64,000 nucleotides of DNA from a bacterium. Its GTDB lineage: Bacteria > Patescibacteriota > Andersenbacteria > UBA10190. Location of the stretch: contig NZCO01000007.1 in the NCBI GenBank assembly GCA_002686445.1, positions 1 through 64,000 of the forward strand, read 5' to 3'. The translations under genes and the position numbers were made by a program. The notes beneath the pieces are model-generated. The model worked only from the letters and a program-made list of their open reading frames with translations, did no database searches and was not told the DNA's origin. Below are positions 16,764 to 26,108 of the stretch, one piece after another. How positions within the stretch are numbered: the first letter of the stretch is position 1; each line of letters starts with the position of its first letter.

Positions 16764-17771
16764 ATGGATGTGACGCAGCTTTTAGAGCGACCGAGTCGTA
16801 GTACTTCCAGGGTGACCAGGAATCGTTGGTCTAGTCGGAGGCATACAGCGAAGGATCGCCGTCCGACGACGATTGGGTTTGGCGACATGCAGTTTGCCAC
16901 CGTGCAAGGTGCCGTCGACGCGTTTGAGTATCCGCTGGTAGGGATCGCCCACCAGGACATCAGCGTGCCGAAGGCAAGCGCGATGGCCACGCTGCGCGAA
17001 GCACTGCTGCAACGCTACACGGGACCAGAGTGTTGGCGTGGACTGTGGTGGTTAACGTGTCGTAACCAGCCCGCTTTGTTCGACCAGTACACGGTGGTTA
17101 CTATGCCCAAGCCAAGCAACGCGATCGTGGCTGGCAATCATGTGTTCCAGATGGAGTGGAACGCAACTGGAGTTGACGCTCGCGACATGCACAGTCTGCG
17201 TCCTGACCAGCGTGGTCAGGTGCATGGTGCTATCAATGATGGGAAGCTTCGTTTTCCGGTCAATGAGTTCGACCATGTCCTCATGCGACCCGTCTTTGCC
17301 GAAAATAACGGTCGGCTGGGCGCGTTAATGAGTGTGGCTGCCGTGCAGCGCGAAGCGCAGCGAATGGAAAGCGCGTTGCACAACTTCTGTTACTACCAAG
17401 GACCGTTTATCAGGATGGCCCGAGGTACTCGTTCCGCCTGGTCGTACTCGCGCAACTTAGTGGGTCGTCTGGGAGTGGAGTCGTTGGAAGCCGCCGAGTT
17501 TATTGGCATGACAGTTTCTGACATTAGCGAAGCACGTATTCAGAGACGCATGCGCATGTTGGCTCGCATGATGGACCCACGGGAATATCTCTGGGACCCA
17601 ATCTGGGCCGTGAGCATCCCGCAGTGGCGACCAGCACAAGGTGGCAGGCGCTGTCCCCTTGTCTACGGCCGCCGCCGGATCGACTACTTGTGCCGAGTCG
17701 TGCACTGGATAGACGACTGGTTCAACGTCGCGACCATCCGCACCGCAGACGAACTGGCGGGCGTCGCCTAA
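16764..17771 (+). CDS. Unrecognised basic orphan protein
   Basis: A 335-residue protein without a recognised family. It is strongly basic at the N-terminus (Arg/Ser-rich, residues 8-35) and has many tryptophans and arginines throughout, for example RRMRMLARMMDP near 258 and an R-rich patch near 298-306. No signal peptide or membrane helix is seen. AAGGAG (16750-16755) lies 8 bases before the ATG. The gene has its own promoter with an operator-like palindrome and a strong terminator, so it is an independent unit inserted among GT-C genes. Nucleic-acid binding would fit the charge, but this is speculation. Confidence 0.75.
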   Translation: MDVTQLLERPSRSTSRVTRNRWSSRRHTAKDRRPTTIGFGDMQFATVQGAVDAFEYPLVGIAHQDISVPKASAMATLREALLQRYTGPECWRGLWWLTCRNQPALFDQYTVVTMPKPSNAIVAGNHVFQMEWNATGVDARDMHSLRPDQRGQVHGAINDGKLRFPVNEFDHVLMRPVFAENNGRLGALMSVAAVQREAQRMESALHNFCYYQGPFIRMARGTRSAWSYSRNLVGRLGVESLEAAEFIGMTVSDISEARIQRRMRMLARMMDPREYLWDPIWAVSIPQWRPAQGGRRCPLVYGRRRIDYLCRVVHWIDDWFNVATIRTADELAGVA

Positions 17772-17779
17772 GCTCTTGC

Positions 17780-17814
17780 CCCCGTATCTCTACCGAGAAA
17801 CGGGGTCTTTTTTT
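17780..17814 (+). terminator. Rho-independent terminator after the basic orphan
   Basis: Stem CCCCGT/ACGGGG (17780-17785 with 17800-17805) with an inner TCTC/GAGA stem (17787-17790 with 17795-17798) and seven T from 17808. Confidence 0.9.
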
Positions 17815-17823
17815 GCCACGTAG

Positions 17824-17862
17824 ACGGCTCGACCAACGACTGAGCCGTTTATCGGCTATACT
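17824..17862 (+). promoter_or_regulatory. Inverted repeat and TATACT -10 before the GTG start at 17869
   Basis: An inverted repeat ACGGCTC/GAGCCGT (17824-17830 with 17842-17848) precedes TATACT (17857-17862). Only 6 bases separate the -10 from the GTG at 17869, so this transcript is probably leaderless. No good -35 is visible; the repeat covers that region and could bind an activator. Confidence 0.5.
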
Positions 17863-17868
17863 GACCGG

Positions 17869-19305
17869 GTGAAGCTGCAAGAGCTGCTTAAAGGCAAGAG
17901 TGTATTTCTGATAATGTTTATCGCGTTTCTTGTCGCGAATGGCGCGTACTTACATCGCGTGCCGGGCTTAATGGGAGACGAAGCATCGGAAGGTGAAAAT
18001 GTGTTTGAGTTACTACAGAGCGAGACGATTACCCTAACCGGCGAGCGTTCATACATTGGCCCGGCCCCAGACTACCTGCGCGTACCCTTTATCGCGGCCT
18101 TTGGGTACTCAGCCCTTGCACTACGAATACCACTGTATCTAGCTAGCATAGCCACGTTTTTACTAACATGGAGTATTTTTCGGCGCCTATTATCCAAAGA
18201 AACGGCGCTGCTGGTTCTCGCAGTGGCCTTCTTCTCGCCCACCTACTTAAGCTACCAGCGACTAGGGTGGGCTATTACCCTCTTTCCCTTATTTGCTGTA
18301 CTGATTATCTGGTTACTGATGAGCCACTGGCGGCACCGTGCCGTACTAGCGGGATTCGTCGCCGGTATCGGATTACACACACATATTATGTTCCTGCCGA
18401 CGCTCGCGGCCATCGCGGCAGTCTGGGTTGTCGTTGAACTGGTGCGCTCCGGCGCGATTCGTGAACGTACAAAGCGGGTCTTAGCTTGGTGGCCAGCCAT
18501 TATCGGTTTTTGGGCCGCCTTTGCTACCCAGTTCGTGATCCTGCTGCAATTTACTGATGACCAAGGTGATCCGGGCGCCGTGGGGGAGCTGATCAGCGAT
18601 CGCTTTAAGGACTTGCCGGACATCTTACCACTTGTCATCTCAGGCTCATCGTACGTGGCGCGCTACACTGGCCTCGAATTCGCCCCGGGTATTTTGCTCA
18701 CCGTGACTGGTATCGTTCTGGCCCTGAGTGTATTGGGGCTCGTTCTGGGTAAACACAGAAAAATCGCGTGGCTCTGGTTGTTGGGAATAGCTATGCACTT
18801 GGTAGTGCTGATGTACATGATAGACCGGTTTACCCTCCGCTATTTCGTGATCTTCGTGCTCGGACTGTGGTTGCTGGCTGCCATTGGGCTGGGGGTTGCA
18901 ATGGCCAAGCTACCAGATCGCTGGCGTCAGTTTACGCCGCTGGTCGTGGCGCTCGCACTCCTGCTGTGGTCAGCGGCAGCAATGCTTGCGCCGTTTTTGC
19001 GCACTGGCGGCAGTGTGGCTGATTTCTCACTCGGCAATCGCACGAATAGTGCGGCTGCGCTCGTTGACACCAGGCCGCTGGTGACGTGTCTACGAGGGGC
19101 TGGTTCAGTTACCAGTGAAGGCGTTCATATCTTCAATCGACTGCAATACTTCAGTCACCAGTACAGCAACCTTGAAGTCTTACCAGAAACCCAAAAAAAT
19201 ACCGCAGACTTTCTCGTGCACTATCGGCAGGAAGGTAGCCCCGAGGTTTCTGCGAAGCAGGAGTTGTGCCCCGACCTCAACCACTTTATTGTCGAGCGCA
19301 GATAA
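17869..19305 (+). CDS. GT39/PMT-like GT-C membrane glycosyltransferase
   Basis: A 478-residue membrane protein with about 10 helices. After the first helix comes GLMGDEASEGENV, with the acidic DE pair expected in PMT/ArnT enzymes. FDR-like basic residues (IDRFTLRYF) lie late in the core, followed by a short soluble tail. It starts with GTG, with TATACT 6 bases upstream and no ribosome site. It converges on the 19310 gene with only 4 bases between stop codons, so no separate terminator fits there. Confidence 0.8.
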   Translation: MKLQELLKGKSVFLIMFIAFLVANGAYLHRVPGLMGDEASEGENVFELLQSETITLTGERSYIGPAPDYLRVPFIAAFGYSALALRIPLYLASIATFLLTWSIFRRLLSKETALLVLAVAFFSPTYLSYQRLGWAITLFPLFAVLIIWLLMSHWRHRAVLAGFVAGIGLHTHIMFLPTLAAIAAVWVVVELVRSGAIRERTKRVLAWWPAIIGFWAAFATQFVILLQFTDDQGDPGAVGELISDRFKDLPDILPLVISGSSYVARYTGLEFAPGILLTVTGIVLALSVLGLVLGKHRKIAWLWLLGIAMHLVVLMYMIDRFTLRYFVIFVLGLWLLAAIGLGVAMAKLPDRWRQFTPLVVALALLLWSAAAMLAPFLRTGGSVADFSLGNRTNSAAALVDTRPLVTCLRGAGSVTSEGVHIFNRLQYFSHQYSNLEVLPETQKNTADFLVHYRQEGSPEVSAKQELCPDLNHFIVERR

Positions 19306-19309
19306 CTAA

Positions 19310-21160
19310 CTACTTCCCGAGGTTGCTAATTCGCGGGTAGATCAGGAGTCCCACCGCCAGCAGGAGGGCTAAGAGGGTGACCATCTGCCCAAAGACAAAG
19401 CCGGGAGGCGCATAGGTAAAAGTGAGCGTGTGTGATCCGGCTGGGATGGTGATGGCCAGTTGATTTTTTATCTCGATAGCGGGATTCCCGTTTACTTCCC
19501 AGCCTCGAGCGTAATTCGCGTTTACCATAACGTCAGTCGACTCAACGGAGGCGACTTGTGCCACAATCTTATCTGGCTCCCAGCGCAGCAACGTGGCGGT
19601 GCCATCCGGCGACCGTGTGCGCACCAGAGCTTGTGGTTCCTCGGTCTGTTCGACAGTCGCGACGGATGGAGGTGCTCCCAAAACCGTGCAGTATGCTTGT
19701 GTGCCGTAGTTGGCCAGAGTCGCTGCGTAGGCGCGGCTGTGGTCTACGCCATCCTCATCACGAATTTCGTATCGGGCAAAGGTGTGTTGCAGTGGTTCTT
19801 GCGCAGTAGTAGCACTGACCGTAGGCAGAACGGTAAACGCCTGTTCTGAAAGGGGCTGCGTCAGGCTGCCCAGGTCAGTAGCCACAACACCTAGGGCGAT
19901 AACGGCGACGATGCTCGGGATCACTACGTTGAGCTTATACTTTGGTGAAATGACGCTAGCTAGTAGTTGGCGCAGCCTGTCTAAGCCAATACCGGCTAAC
20001 AGCGCTAGTGGTAACACCGTGAACAACACTAGGCGAGACACGTTTGAACGGGGTAAGAAAGATGCCTGGTCGAAGAGCGGCTTTAAGAGCGGGCCCGATG
20101 AGGAAATAGCGATTGCGATCAGACCAGCCACGAGCAGCAGTTTGATTACACGTGACCGCTTTATTCGGGTGAGCGCTAAGGCCGCGAGCGCTAGTACAAG
20201 TGGCCCCACATACGCGCCGTACTCGTGCCAGCCACTTCCCTGATTGGGAATGACCTCACTGCCGTGCAAATACCGACCGAGGAATATTTCTGGCAGGGAT
20301 GTGAGAGTGGACGCTGAGCTGGCGTAGGACTGGTCCTGAAATTGCGTTAGCCACAGCAGTACGGGAACAAGCTTGAGCGCCGCTAAGCTTAGGCCCCACA
20401 CGCCGGCCGTCACCGTTACACGCAGTGCGTCCACTCGTCGCCGTACCACAGCCAGGAGGAAGATAAACGCTCCAGCCGTATACATAAGCAAATAAATGCC
20501 ACCTTGTAGGAACGTTGCGGCTAAGAGCACACCAGTTAGTAAAGACCAAAGCCGTGAGTGCCGTCTATTACCGTTACTGCTTTGATACGCAGCCAGCCAG
20601 CTCCAGAAAATCCACGGGATGTACATGACCGCGAATACATTGGGGTGGCCCTCCACCAGCTCGAGAATAGTGACGCTGCCGAAGCTAAAGGCGAGAGCGG
20701 CGAGTAATCCAGCTAGTGCCGATAACTTGAGCCGATGCGCGAGCGCCAGCATGCCTAAGGCCCCGATGGCCGTGGTCACCATTGCGGCCAACCGCAGCCC
20801 AAACGGTACGCCGTAGAGGAGCTCAAGTAAGAACGTCGGTGTGAAGAACGGAAACTCGGGGTCGCCGACGGCGGTGGTGCCACCACAGATGTATGGGTTC
20901 CAGGTGGGGACGGTGCCGTACGTTAGCGTCAGGTCACGTACGACCTCGTGGTAGGAGAAGTAATAATCCCAGTCGGAAATTCCCCACTGCCCGTTCGGTA
21001 AAAAACCGACCAACATGATGGGAGTAACAATAATGAGAAGTAGGCCGGCCACTACCCAGCGGTAGCGAGGCAATAGTGCTACGAGCAGAGCGCCTAAGGC
21101 GACTACGACGCCAACAGTTAGTGCGAGCGGAGTTAGTAAGTCGATCCAGGGTGAAACCAT
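19310..21160 (-). CDS. YfhO-like GT-C membrane protein
   Basis: A 616-residue protein with about a dozen helices. The first large outer loop contains GISDWDYYFSYHEV and VPTWNPYICGG, as in YfhO and 6-pyruvoyl-tetrahydropterin-synthase-related membrane proteins. The C-terminal beta-domain has NANYARGWEVNGNPA and IPAGSHTLTFTYAPPG, followed by a final helix. The ATG at 21160 is set by an excellent promoter. The next minus-strand gene upstream ends 38 bases before it, so this gene can be read independently. Confidence 0.8.
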   Translation of the reverse strand: MVSPWIDLLTPLALTVGVVVALGALLVALLPRYRWVVAGLLLIIVTPIMLVGFLPNGQWGISDWDYYFSYHEVVRDLTLTYGTVPTWNPYICGGTTAVGDPEFPFFTPTFLLELLYGVPFGLRLAAMVTTAIGALGMLALAHRLKLSALAGLLAALAFSFGSVTILELVEGHPNVFAVMYIPWIFWSWLAAYQSSNGNRRHSRLWSLLTGVLLAATFLQGGIYLLMYTAGAFIFLLAVVRRRVDALRVTVTAGVWGLSLAALKLVPVLLWLTQFQDQSYASSASTLTSLPEIFLGRYLHGSEVIPNQGSGWHEYGAYVGPLVLALAALALTRIKRSRVIKLLLVAGLIAIAISSSGPLLKPLFDQASFLPRSNVSRLVLFTVLPLALLAGIGLDRLRQLLASVISPKYKLNVVIPSIVAVIALGVVATDLGSLTQPLSEQAFTVLPTVSATTAQEPLQHTFARYEIRDEDGVDHSRAYAATLANYGTQAYCTVLGAPPSVATVEQTEEPQALVRTRSPDGTATLLRWEPDKIVAQVASVESTDVMVNANYARGWEVNGNPAIEIKNQLAITIPAGSHTLTFTYAPPGFVFGQMVTLLALLLAVGLLIYPRISNLGK

Positions 21161-21166
21161 AGGAAC

Positions 21167-21195
21167 AGTATCGCACTAGGCTGATCGCCAATCAA
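21167..21195 (-). promoter_or_regulatory. Clear leaderless promoter
   Basis: On the minus strand TTGATT (21195-21190), a 17-base spacer and GATACT (21172-21167), then 6 bases to the ATG at 21160. It fits between the stop of the 21199 gene and this start. It is the cleanest leaderless case in the window. Confidence 0.75.
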
Positions 21196-21198
21196 CAA

Positions 21199-24012
21199 CT
21201 AGCCCTTACGCTTTATTTTCCGAACCAGATGGTAGGGAAGCTGTAGCAAGAGGAGCAACACCAATCCCGCCAGCGTGGCTCGGGTAGCTTTTGTAATAGC
21301 AGGGGAGTCATAAAGCCACCGCACTTCGTGTTGCCCGCCTGGCACGAAGACGGTCTTAAAGAGCGTATTGGCCAGGTAATAAGGTTGCGGCTCTCCATCG
21401 ACCGTTATTTGCCACTGTGGGGCGTTGGTATCGCTTACGACCAACCAACCCGGCTGCGTACTATCGACTGACACAACTACCTCAGTATCGGTATATTTCA
21501 CCACTGTTACCTTCGACCTGCCGCGTTGGCTGGTGAGCTGTTGATCTGGCGGTGGGACGGGCCCAGAAACGTATATAGTTCCATCTAATTTGAATTGTGG
21601 GTCAGACAGTGCGGCTCGGATATCGTCCGCCGCCGCAACATAAATGGCATTGGCGACGAGGAACGCCTTGGGGTAGACAGCTGGGTTCGTATACAGCCGA
21701 TAGGCAGTTGTGTGTGCCACCGCTTCAGCCTCGAGATTGAACTTGCTGGCAGTCATGGTATCAGTAGCCCCCTGTGGAATGAGCTGTGCCAGATGGGTGA
21801 CTCCTGAAAAATTAAATAGCTCTCGGTGCTTAGCCAGCACGTGCAGGTCATCGCCATCGACGGGTTCGCGGTCGTTGGCAAAGAAAAACTCTATGAATTC
21901 CCTATACGGCTTGGTGGTTAGCGCGCCAATCCAACGAGCACTGCTCGCGCCGGCCGCCACGTGAAGGTGACGCGCCATAAGGTAGGACTCTTCATCGGAA
22001 AATGGCTGGTCGTAGACCAGTACGTCTAGTCGGAGCTCTTTTTGCGAAGCCAGTACTTGCTCGCTGGTTGGTTCTGGAGCTCTGACCAAATACATTGATG
22101 CTTCTCCTGGCGTACTTTGAACCGATAAGGTCAAACCGCTGGGCTCTCCGCTAGTAATGGACAAGAAGTACGGTTCGTCTCGAGGGGCGACGTCACTAAA
22201 ACAGACTGGCGGATGTTCGCCTTGCCGTACTTCATCCGTCCTGACACTCATCGTACTTAGCGGGGCTACGACAAGTGACTCATGAAGCCCCACTACTACT
22301 TCGCCTCGAGTATCCTCCAGGCGACTTAGTGGCAAGCCGTAGCACGGATTGGTGACAAAGACTGGCACTGGTTGCCACACTTGTAGGTCGGGGCCCACCG
22401 CACGGGTGGCGACCAAGTCCCGAGTGTTGCGACTAGAGAGCAACAGTGGCCGAGAATACAGCCGGGCGGGGATATCAGCCTTAGGCCCAACGACGCTGTC
22501 TGCTAGGGGCGAGCGTACGACAAGTCCCGCGCGGTCAGTCAGCGGATTGTAGTCCCAGGCGAACGTAAGCAGCGTCAAGGCGGTAAAGACCGTCAGTATA
22601 AGCTCGCGAGGCAGCTGCTTTTTGATGATGATGCTAGCGGTGAAGGCACTAGCCCCCGCCACGAACATGATGAGGCTTAGGTGCCCCATTGTCAGATAGT
22701 AATGCGCTTGGTTCAGCCAGCGTGGCATCGAGTAAAAAGTGGCGGCGAAGGTGGCAAGGAAGAGTACGGGTAAGCCGATTGCTAATAGCAGCCTTGGCCA
22801 GTGTTTTTTTATGCTAGTTATGTGGACCAAGTCATCGAGACCGGCAATAGCTAGGAAGACGAGCCCGGTGACTGTGAAAAAGACAAAGCGACCCGGGATA
22901 GTGAGCGACGTGATAATGTCGTTCTCAACCAAGTAGGTATACAGCGGGCTGTGTTTCCCGAGCGCAATGATTATGCCGATCACCAGTAACAGCACGCCAG
23001 TCACGCGCAGGGCCAGGCGTTTACGCCAGTTGCCTAAAGCATATCCTGCTAGTAGCAGTGGGATGATACCGGTGAATGCAGCTAGCTCCTGAAACCCTTT
23101 GGCTCCCCAGTAATTATCGTGGTCACCGAAGAAATACGGCGCGATCAGTGTAATTGCATGGCTGGGTGGATAGCTGAACTCATACAGCACCGTGCGCGGT
23201 AATCCATCCGCACGCTCTGTCAGCGGGAGGAACTCGAGGAGTGGAAAAATGGCGAATGAGGATAAGAGTAGCGTGAGTATTGCGGCTAGTACGAGCATGG
23301 CCACGGTCTTTATCACCCAGCGGTAATTCGCCAGGCGAGAGGCACCGCCTGACAGCAGTGACGCCACGCCGTAGATTGCAGCCACGGCCACACTGTAAGC
23401 GCCGACTTGTGGTTGACCGGAGAGTATCATCACCGCTATGGCCACAGCGATGAGGCCGGTGCGCTTCAGGGTCGGTTTTTGTAGGAAGTAGTGGACCGCG
23501 ACCAGTAGCCACGGTAGTACCATGGTTGAGGTATAGAAATTGACGTGGTTTAAGTGCCCAATGTTAAAACCTGAGAATGCATACACTACAGCACCAAATG
23601 AAGCGATGACTGGCGTGAGTTGTTGCCGGCGCAAGAATACGTAGAGGCCTACGAGTCCAAACAAAAAATAGCTGACGACTGATACCTGCAGTAGGTTGAG
23701 AGGATCAAGCACCAGGCGCAGTACGACATGCAGTGGGGTGAAGAAACCGAGCTGCCCCCACGCGATCAGCGGTTGCCCAAATCCGAACAGGTTGCTCCAA
23801 ACAGGCAGCTGCATCGCAGCCTGTGCCTGAGCGTATACAATCTCCATTGGGTAGTAGATGATTTTGAGGTCATCAAGCCAGTAGACGGAGTGGCCGAAAA
23901 TGATGCGCGAAAAGAAAGTGACCCAGGTCGCGCCGATAATAATCAGTCCTAAGTATTCGGTCTTGGTTTGGCTCGCTATACGAATGCCAAGTTTGCGGAA
24001 ATCGGGTTTCAT
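21199..24012 (-). CDS. Large YfhO-like GT-C membrane protein
   Basis: A protein of about 937 residues with N-terminal and central membrane helices (about 12). An outer loop has SVYWLDDLKIIYYPMEIV and WSNLFGFGQP, and a long extracytoplasmic part (about 500-900) follows. The end reads VSDTNAPQWQITVDGEPQ and VPGGQHEVRWLYDSPA, then a closing helix, the YfhO tail pattern. I choose the ATG at 24012 over an in-frame GTG at 24036. It is divergent from asnB across about 100 bases. The likely role is glycan side-chain transfer outside the membrane, inferred from family and context. Confidence 0.8.
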   Translation of the reverse strand: MKPDFRKLGIRIASQTKTEYLGLIIIGATWVTFFSRIIFGHSVYWLDDLKIIYYPMEIVYAQAQAAMQLPVWSNLFGFGQPLIAWGQLGFFTPLHVVLRLVLDPLNLLQVSVVSYFLFGLVGLYVFLRRQQLTPVIASFGAVVYAFSGFNIGHLNHVNFYTSTMVLPWLLVAVHYFLQKPTLKRTGLIAVAIAVMILSGQPQVGAYSVAVAAIYGVASLLSGGASRLANYRWVIKTVAMLVLAAILTLLLSSFAIFPLLEFLPLTERADGLPRTVLYEFSYPPSHAITLIAPYFFGDHDNYWGAKGFQELAAFTGIIPLLLAGYALGNWRKRLALRVTGVLLLVIGIIIALGKHSPLYTYLVENDIITSLTIPGRFVFFTVTGLVFLAIAGLDDLVHITSIKKHWPRLLLAIGLPVLFLATFAATFYSMPRWLNQAHYYLTMGHLSLIMFVAGASAFTASIIIKKQLPRELILTVFTALTLLTFAWDYNPLTDRAGLVVRSPLADSVVGPKADIPARLYSRPLLLSSRNTRDLVATRAVGPDLQVWQPVPVFVTNPCYGLPLSRLEDTRGEVVVGLHESLVVAPLSTMSVRTDEVRQGEHPPVCFSDVAPRDEPYFLSITSGEPSGLTLSVQSTPGEASMYLVRAPEPTSEQVLASQKELRLDVLVYDQPFSDEESYLMARHLHVAAGASSARWIGALTTKPYREFIEFFFANDREPVDGDDLHVLAKHRELFNFSGVTHLAQLIPQGATDTMTASKFNLEAEAVAHTTAYRLYTNPAVYPKAFLVANAIYVAAADDIRAALSDPQFKLDGTIYVSGPVPPPDQQLTSQRGRSKVTVVKYTDTEVVVSVDSTQPGWLVVSDTNAPQWQITVDGEPQPYYLANTLFKTVFVPGGQHEVRWLYDSPAITKATRATLAGLVLLLLLQLPYHLVRKIKRKG

Positions 24013-24056
24013 ACGGTGATTCTGGTATGGTAGCACCTATACCACAGGAGTAAGAA

Positions 24057-24069
24057 CCTATAGTATAGG
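24057..24069. promoter_or_regulatory. Palindrome between divergent YfhO-like and asnB genes
   Basis: CCTATAGTATAGG is a perfect palindrome around a central G. It contains -10-like TATAGT/TATACT on the two strands. A near copy (CCTATAGTATACC on the minus strand, 28061-28049) lies between the divergent genes at 28045 and 28070. Confidence 0.45.
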
Positions 24070-24101
24070 GGGCTTGGGTACCTCCCAGGCCTTATCTACG
24101 A

Positions 24102-24107
24102 CATACT
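24102..24107 (+). promoter_or_regulatory. -10 element of asnB
   Basis: CATACT lies 6 bases before the ATG at 24114. No Shine-Dalgarno site is present, so the transcript is probably leaderless. The -35 is weak. Confidence 0.45.
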
Positions 24108-24113
24108 ACCTAT

Positions 24114-25994
24114 ATGTGCGGAATAGCAGGAATATGGCATCGCGATGGCAGCCTCCCTCGGGAAAGCGACCTGGAGCGTATGGGCGAGACACTAGCTCAT
24201 CGTGGTCCGGACGACCACGGTACGGTCATTTTAGGATCGTGCGGGTTAGCCCATCGTCGATTATCAATCATTGACTTAACTACAGCCGGACGGCAGCCAA
24301 TGACCACGGCTGACGGACGATTTACGATTTCATACAACGGTGAGATATATAACTACAAGGAGCTGGCGAGTACGTATCTAGCGGATGTGCCACTTACGTC
24401 TTCTTCGGATACCGAGGTCCTACTCAATCTATTAGCCCTACGTGGGACCGAAGTGTTGTCTGAAATACGCGGCATGTTTGCGCTGGCCTTGTGGGATAAT
24501 CAAAAGCACGAGCTGGTATTGGCCCGGGATCCCTTTGGGAAGAAGCCGCTGTTCTACCAGTTAAGCAATCAGCGTGTGCAGTTTGCGTCTGAGCCCAAGG
24601 CCCTGCTCTCGGTGACCAAGGCTACTCAGAACAAGCTCGACCGCGAGGCTGTGGCCAACTACTTCCTGCACGAATATCCACCTGCGCCAGGAAGCATGTG
24701 GGCAGAGATACGTCAGCTCGAACCTGGGTCGTGGTTACGCATCACAAAGAAAAACACGCACACCGACAGGTTTTGGACTCCGCATTTTTTGCCAAAATGG
24801 CAGACTGACGAAAAACAAGCCCTAGGCACACTAGACTTACTTTTGAGGCGGGCGGTGGAGCGTCGCTTAATTGCCGACGTGCCTGTAGGACTCTTTTTAA
24901 GCGGCGGATTAGACTCCGCAACTATCGGTTGGTATGTATCTGAGCTCACAAACGAACCAATGCATTCTTTTTCTGTTGGCTTCGCCGAACAGGACTTTGA
25001 CGAGTCACCACACGCACGTCGCGTGGCGCAGCACCTTGGCCTACAGCACCACGAGACAACCTTCGGATTAAAAGAGTTCAAAGAGGGGATTGAACGATTA
25101 GTCCCGCTGGTGGACATGCCACTTGCTGATGCCAGCCTGCTACCCACGGCGCTAGTCAGCCAATTAGCTAGTAAGGAAGTTACTGTGGTGTTGGATGGCG
25201 ACGGTAGCGATGAACTGCTTGCCGGCTACGGCACATTTAAGGCGGCCGAGGCTGCGGAGCGGATCCCTGGTCGAGAAGCCATCGCCCCCTTCTTTCAAGA
25301 GCTCACTAGCTTACTTCCCACTCGACTGGGACACTTCACCTGGGACTTTGTCTTAAGGTCGTTTGTCCGGGGCTTGCCATACTCCCTACATCGCCGGAAC
25401 GCGATCTGGCTAGGGTCGTTCACAGATGTTGACCTAAAATCGTTGCTCATGCCCGCTTGGCAGGCTCAGGTTGACATGCTGTTTGCGGGACCGGATGCTG
25501 TGGCTAAAGAGTTCACTGATGAAACAATTCTTGACCAAGTATCCGCACTTACCATTGATGGGTATTTAACGAACGATATCCTGGTCAAGCTCGACCGCGC
25601 CACGATGTATTCTAGCATTGAGGCCCGTACGCCATTTCTCGACACAGACCTAGCTGACTTTTTATTGCGGCTTCCCGATGCGCTCAAGCGCGAGAAGTAT
25701 TTACTGAAGCGTCTGATGAGAGATCGTTTGCCCGCCGGCATTGTTGATCGACCCAAAAAGGGGTTTGGTATCCCGCTCGGCAGTTGGCTCCGTGGCCCCC
25801 TTCATGATTGGGCGACCGAGGTTCTCGATGCGACGAAGCTGCATAATCAGGGGATATTAAACGCCCGCTACGTGACCCGGCTGCTGCGCGAGCACAAGGC
25901 AGGGCGAGCTGACCATCGTAAGAAACTCTGGACGCTCCTCTCCTGGCAGCTGTGGTATGACTATTGGGTTGCTAATGAGAGAGGAGAGAGGTAA
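24114..25994 (+). CDS. asnB: Glutamine-hydrolysing asparagine synthetase-like amidotransferase
   Basis: A 626-residue two-domain enzyme. The N-terminal class II glutaminase domain begins MCGIAGIW, with catalytic Cys2 exposed after Met removal. The synthetase domain carries the ATP-pyrophosphatase loop LSGGLDSATIG (near 262-272) and LDGDGSDELLAGY. Length and order match AsnB. Within glycan loci such enzymes often amidate sugar acids rather than aspartate (known for WbpS-type proteins), which is plausible given the UDP-glucuronate epimerase-like gene at 29199. Ordinary asparagine synthesis cannot be excluded. Confidence 0.93.
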   Translation: MCGIAGIWHRDGSLPRESDLERMGETLAHRGPDDHGTVILGSCGLAHRRLSIIDLTTAGRQPMTTADGRFTISYNGEIYNYKELASTYLADVPLTSSSDTEVLLNLLALRGTEVLSEIRGMFALALWDNQKHELVLARDPFGKKPLFYQLSNQRVQFASEPKALLSVTKATQNKLDREAVANYFLHEYPPAPGSMWAEIRQLEPGSWLRITKKNTHTDRFWTPHFLPKWQTDEKQALGTLDLLLRRAVERRLIADVPVGLFLSGGLDSATIGWYVSELTNEPMHSFSVGFAEQDFDESPHARRVAQHLGLQHHETTFGLKEFKEGIERLVPLVDMPLADASLLPTALVSQLASKEVTVVLDGDGSDELLAGYGTFKAAEAAERIPGREAIAPFFQELTSLLPTRLGHFTWDFVLRSFVRGLPYSLHRRNAIWLGSFTDVDLKSLLMPAWQAQVDMLFAGPDAVAKEFTDETILDQVSALTIDGYLTNDILVKLDRATMYSSIEARTPFLDTDLADFLLRLPDALKREKYLLKRLMRDRLPAGIVDRPKKGFGIPLGSWLRGPLHDWATEVLDATKLHNQGILNARYVTRLLREHKAGRADHRKKLWTLLSWQLWYDYWVANERGER

Positions 25995-26077
25995 CTCCTG
26001 CCTCATGACGTTCGCTACGCTCACTGCTCTCTCCTCACATGGAGACGAAGAAGACAGGGGAACCCTGATTTTCTTCG
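25981..26077. terminator. Two hairpins between convergent genes
   Basis: A 10-bp inverted repeat GAGGAGAGAG/CTCTCTCCTC (25981-25990 with 26027-26036) overlaps the asnB end. A second hairpin, CGAAGAA/TTCTTCG with inner CAGGG/CCCTG (26046-26077), follows. Neither has a long T-run, so termination is likely but not certain. Confidence 0.45.
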
Positions 26078-26108
26078 CGACATTTTAATTCTGCCGATAC
26101 GACACACT

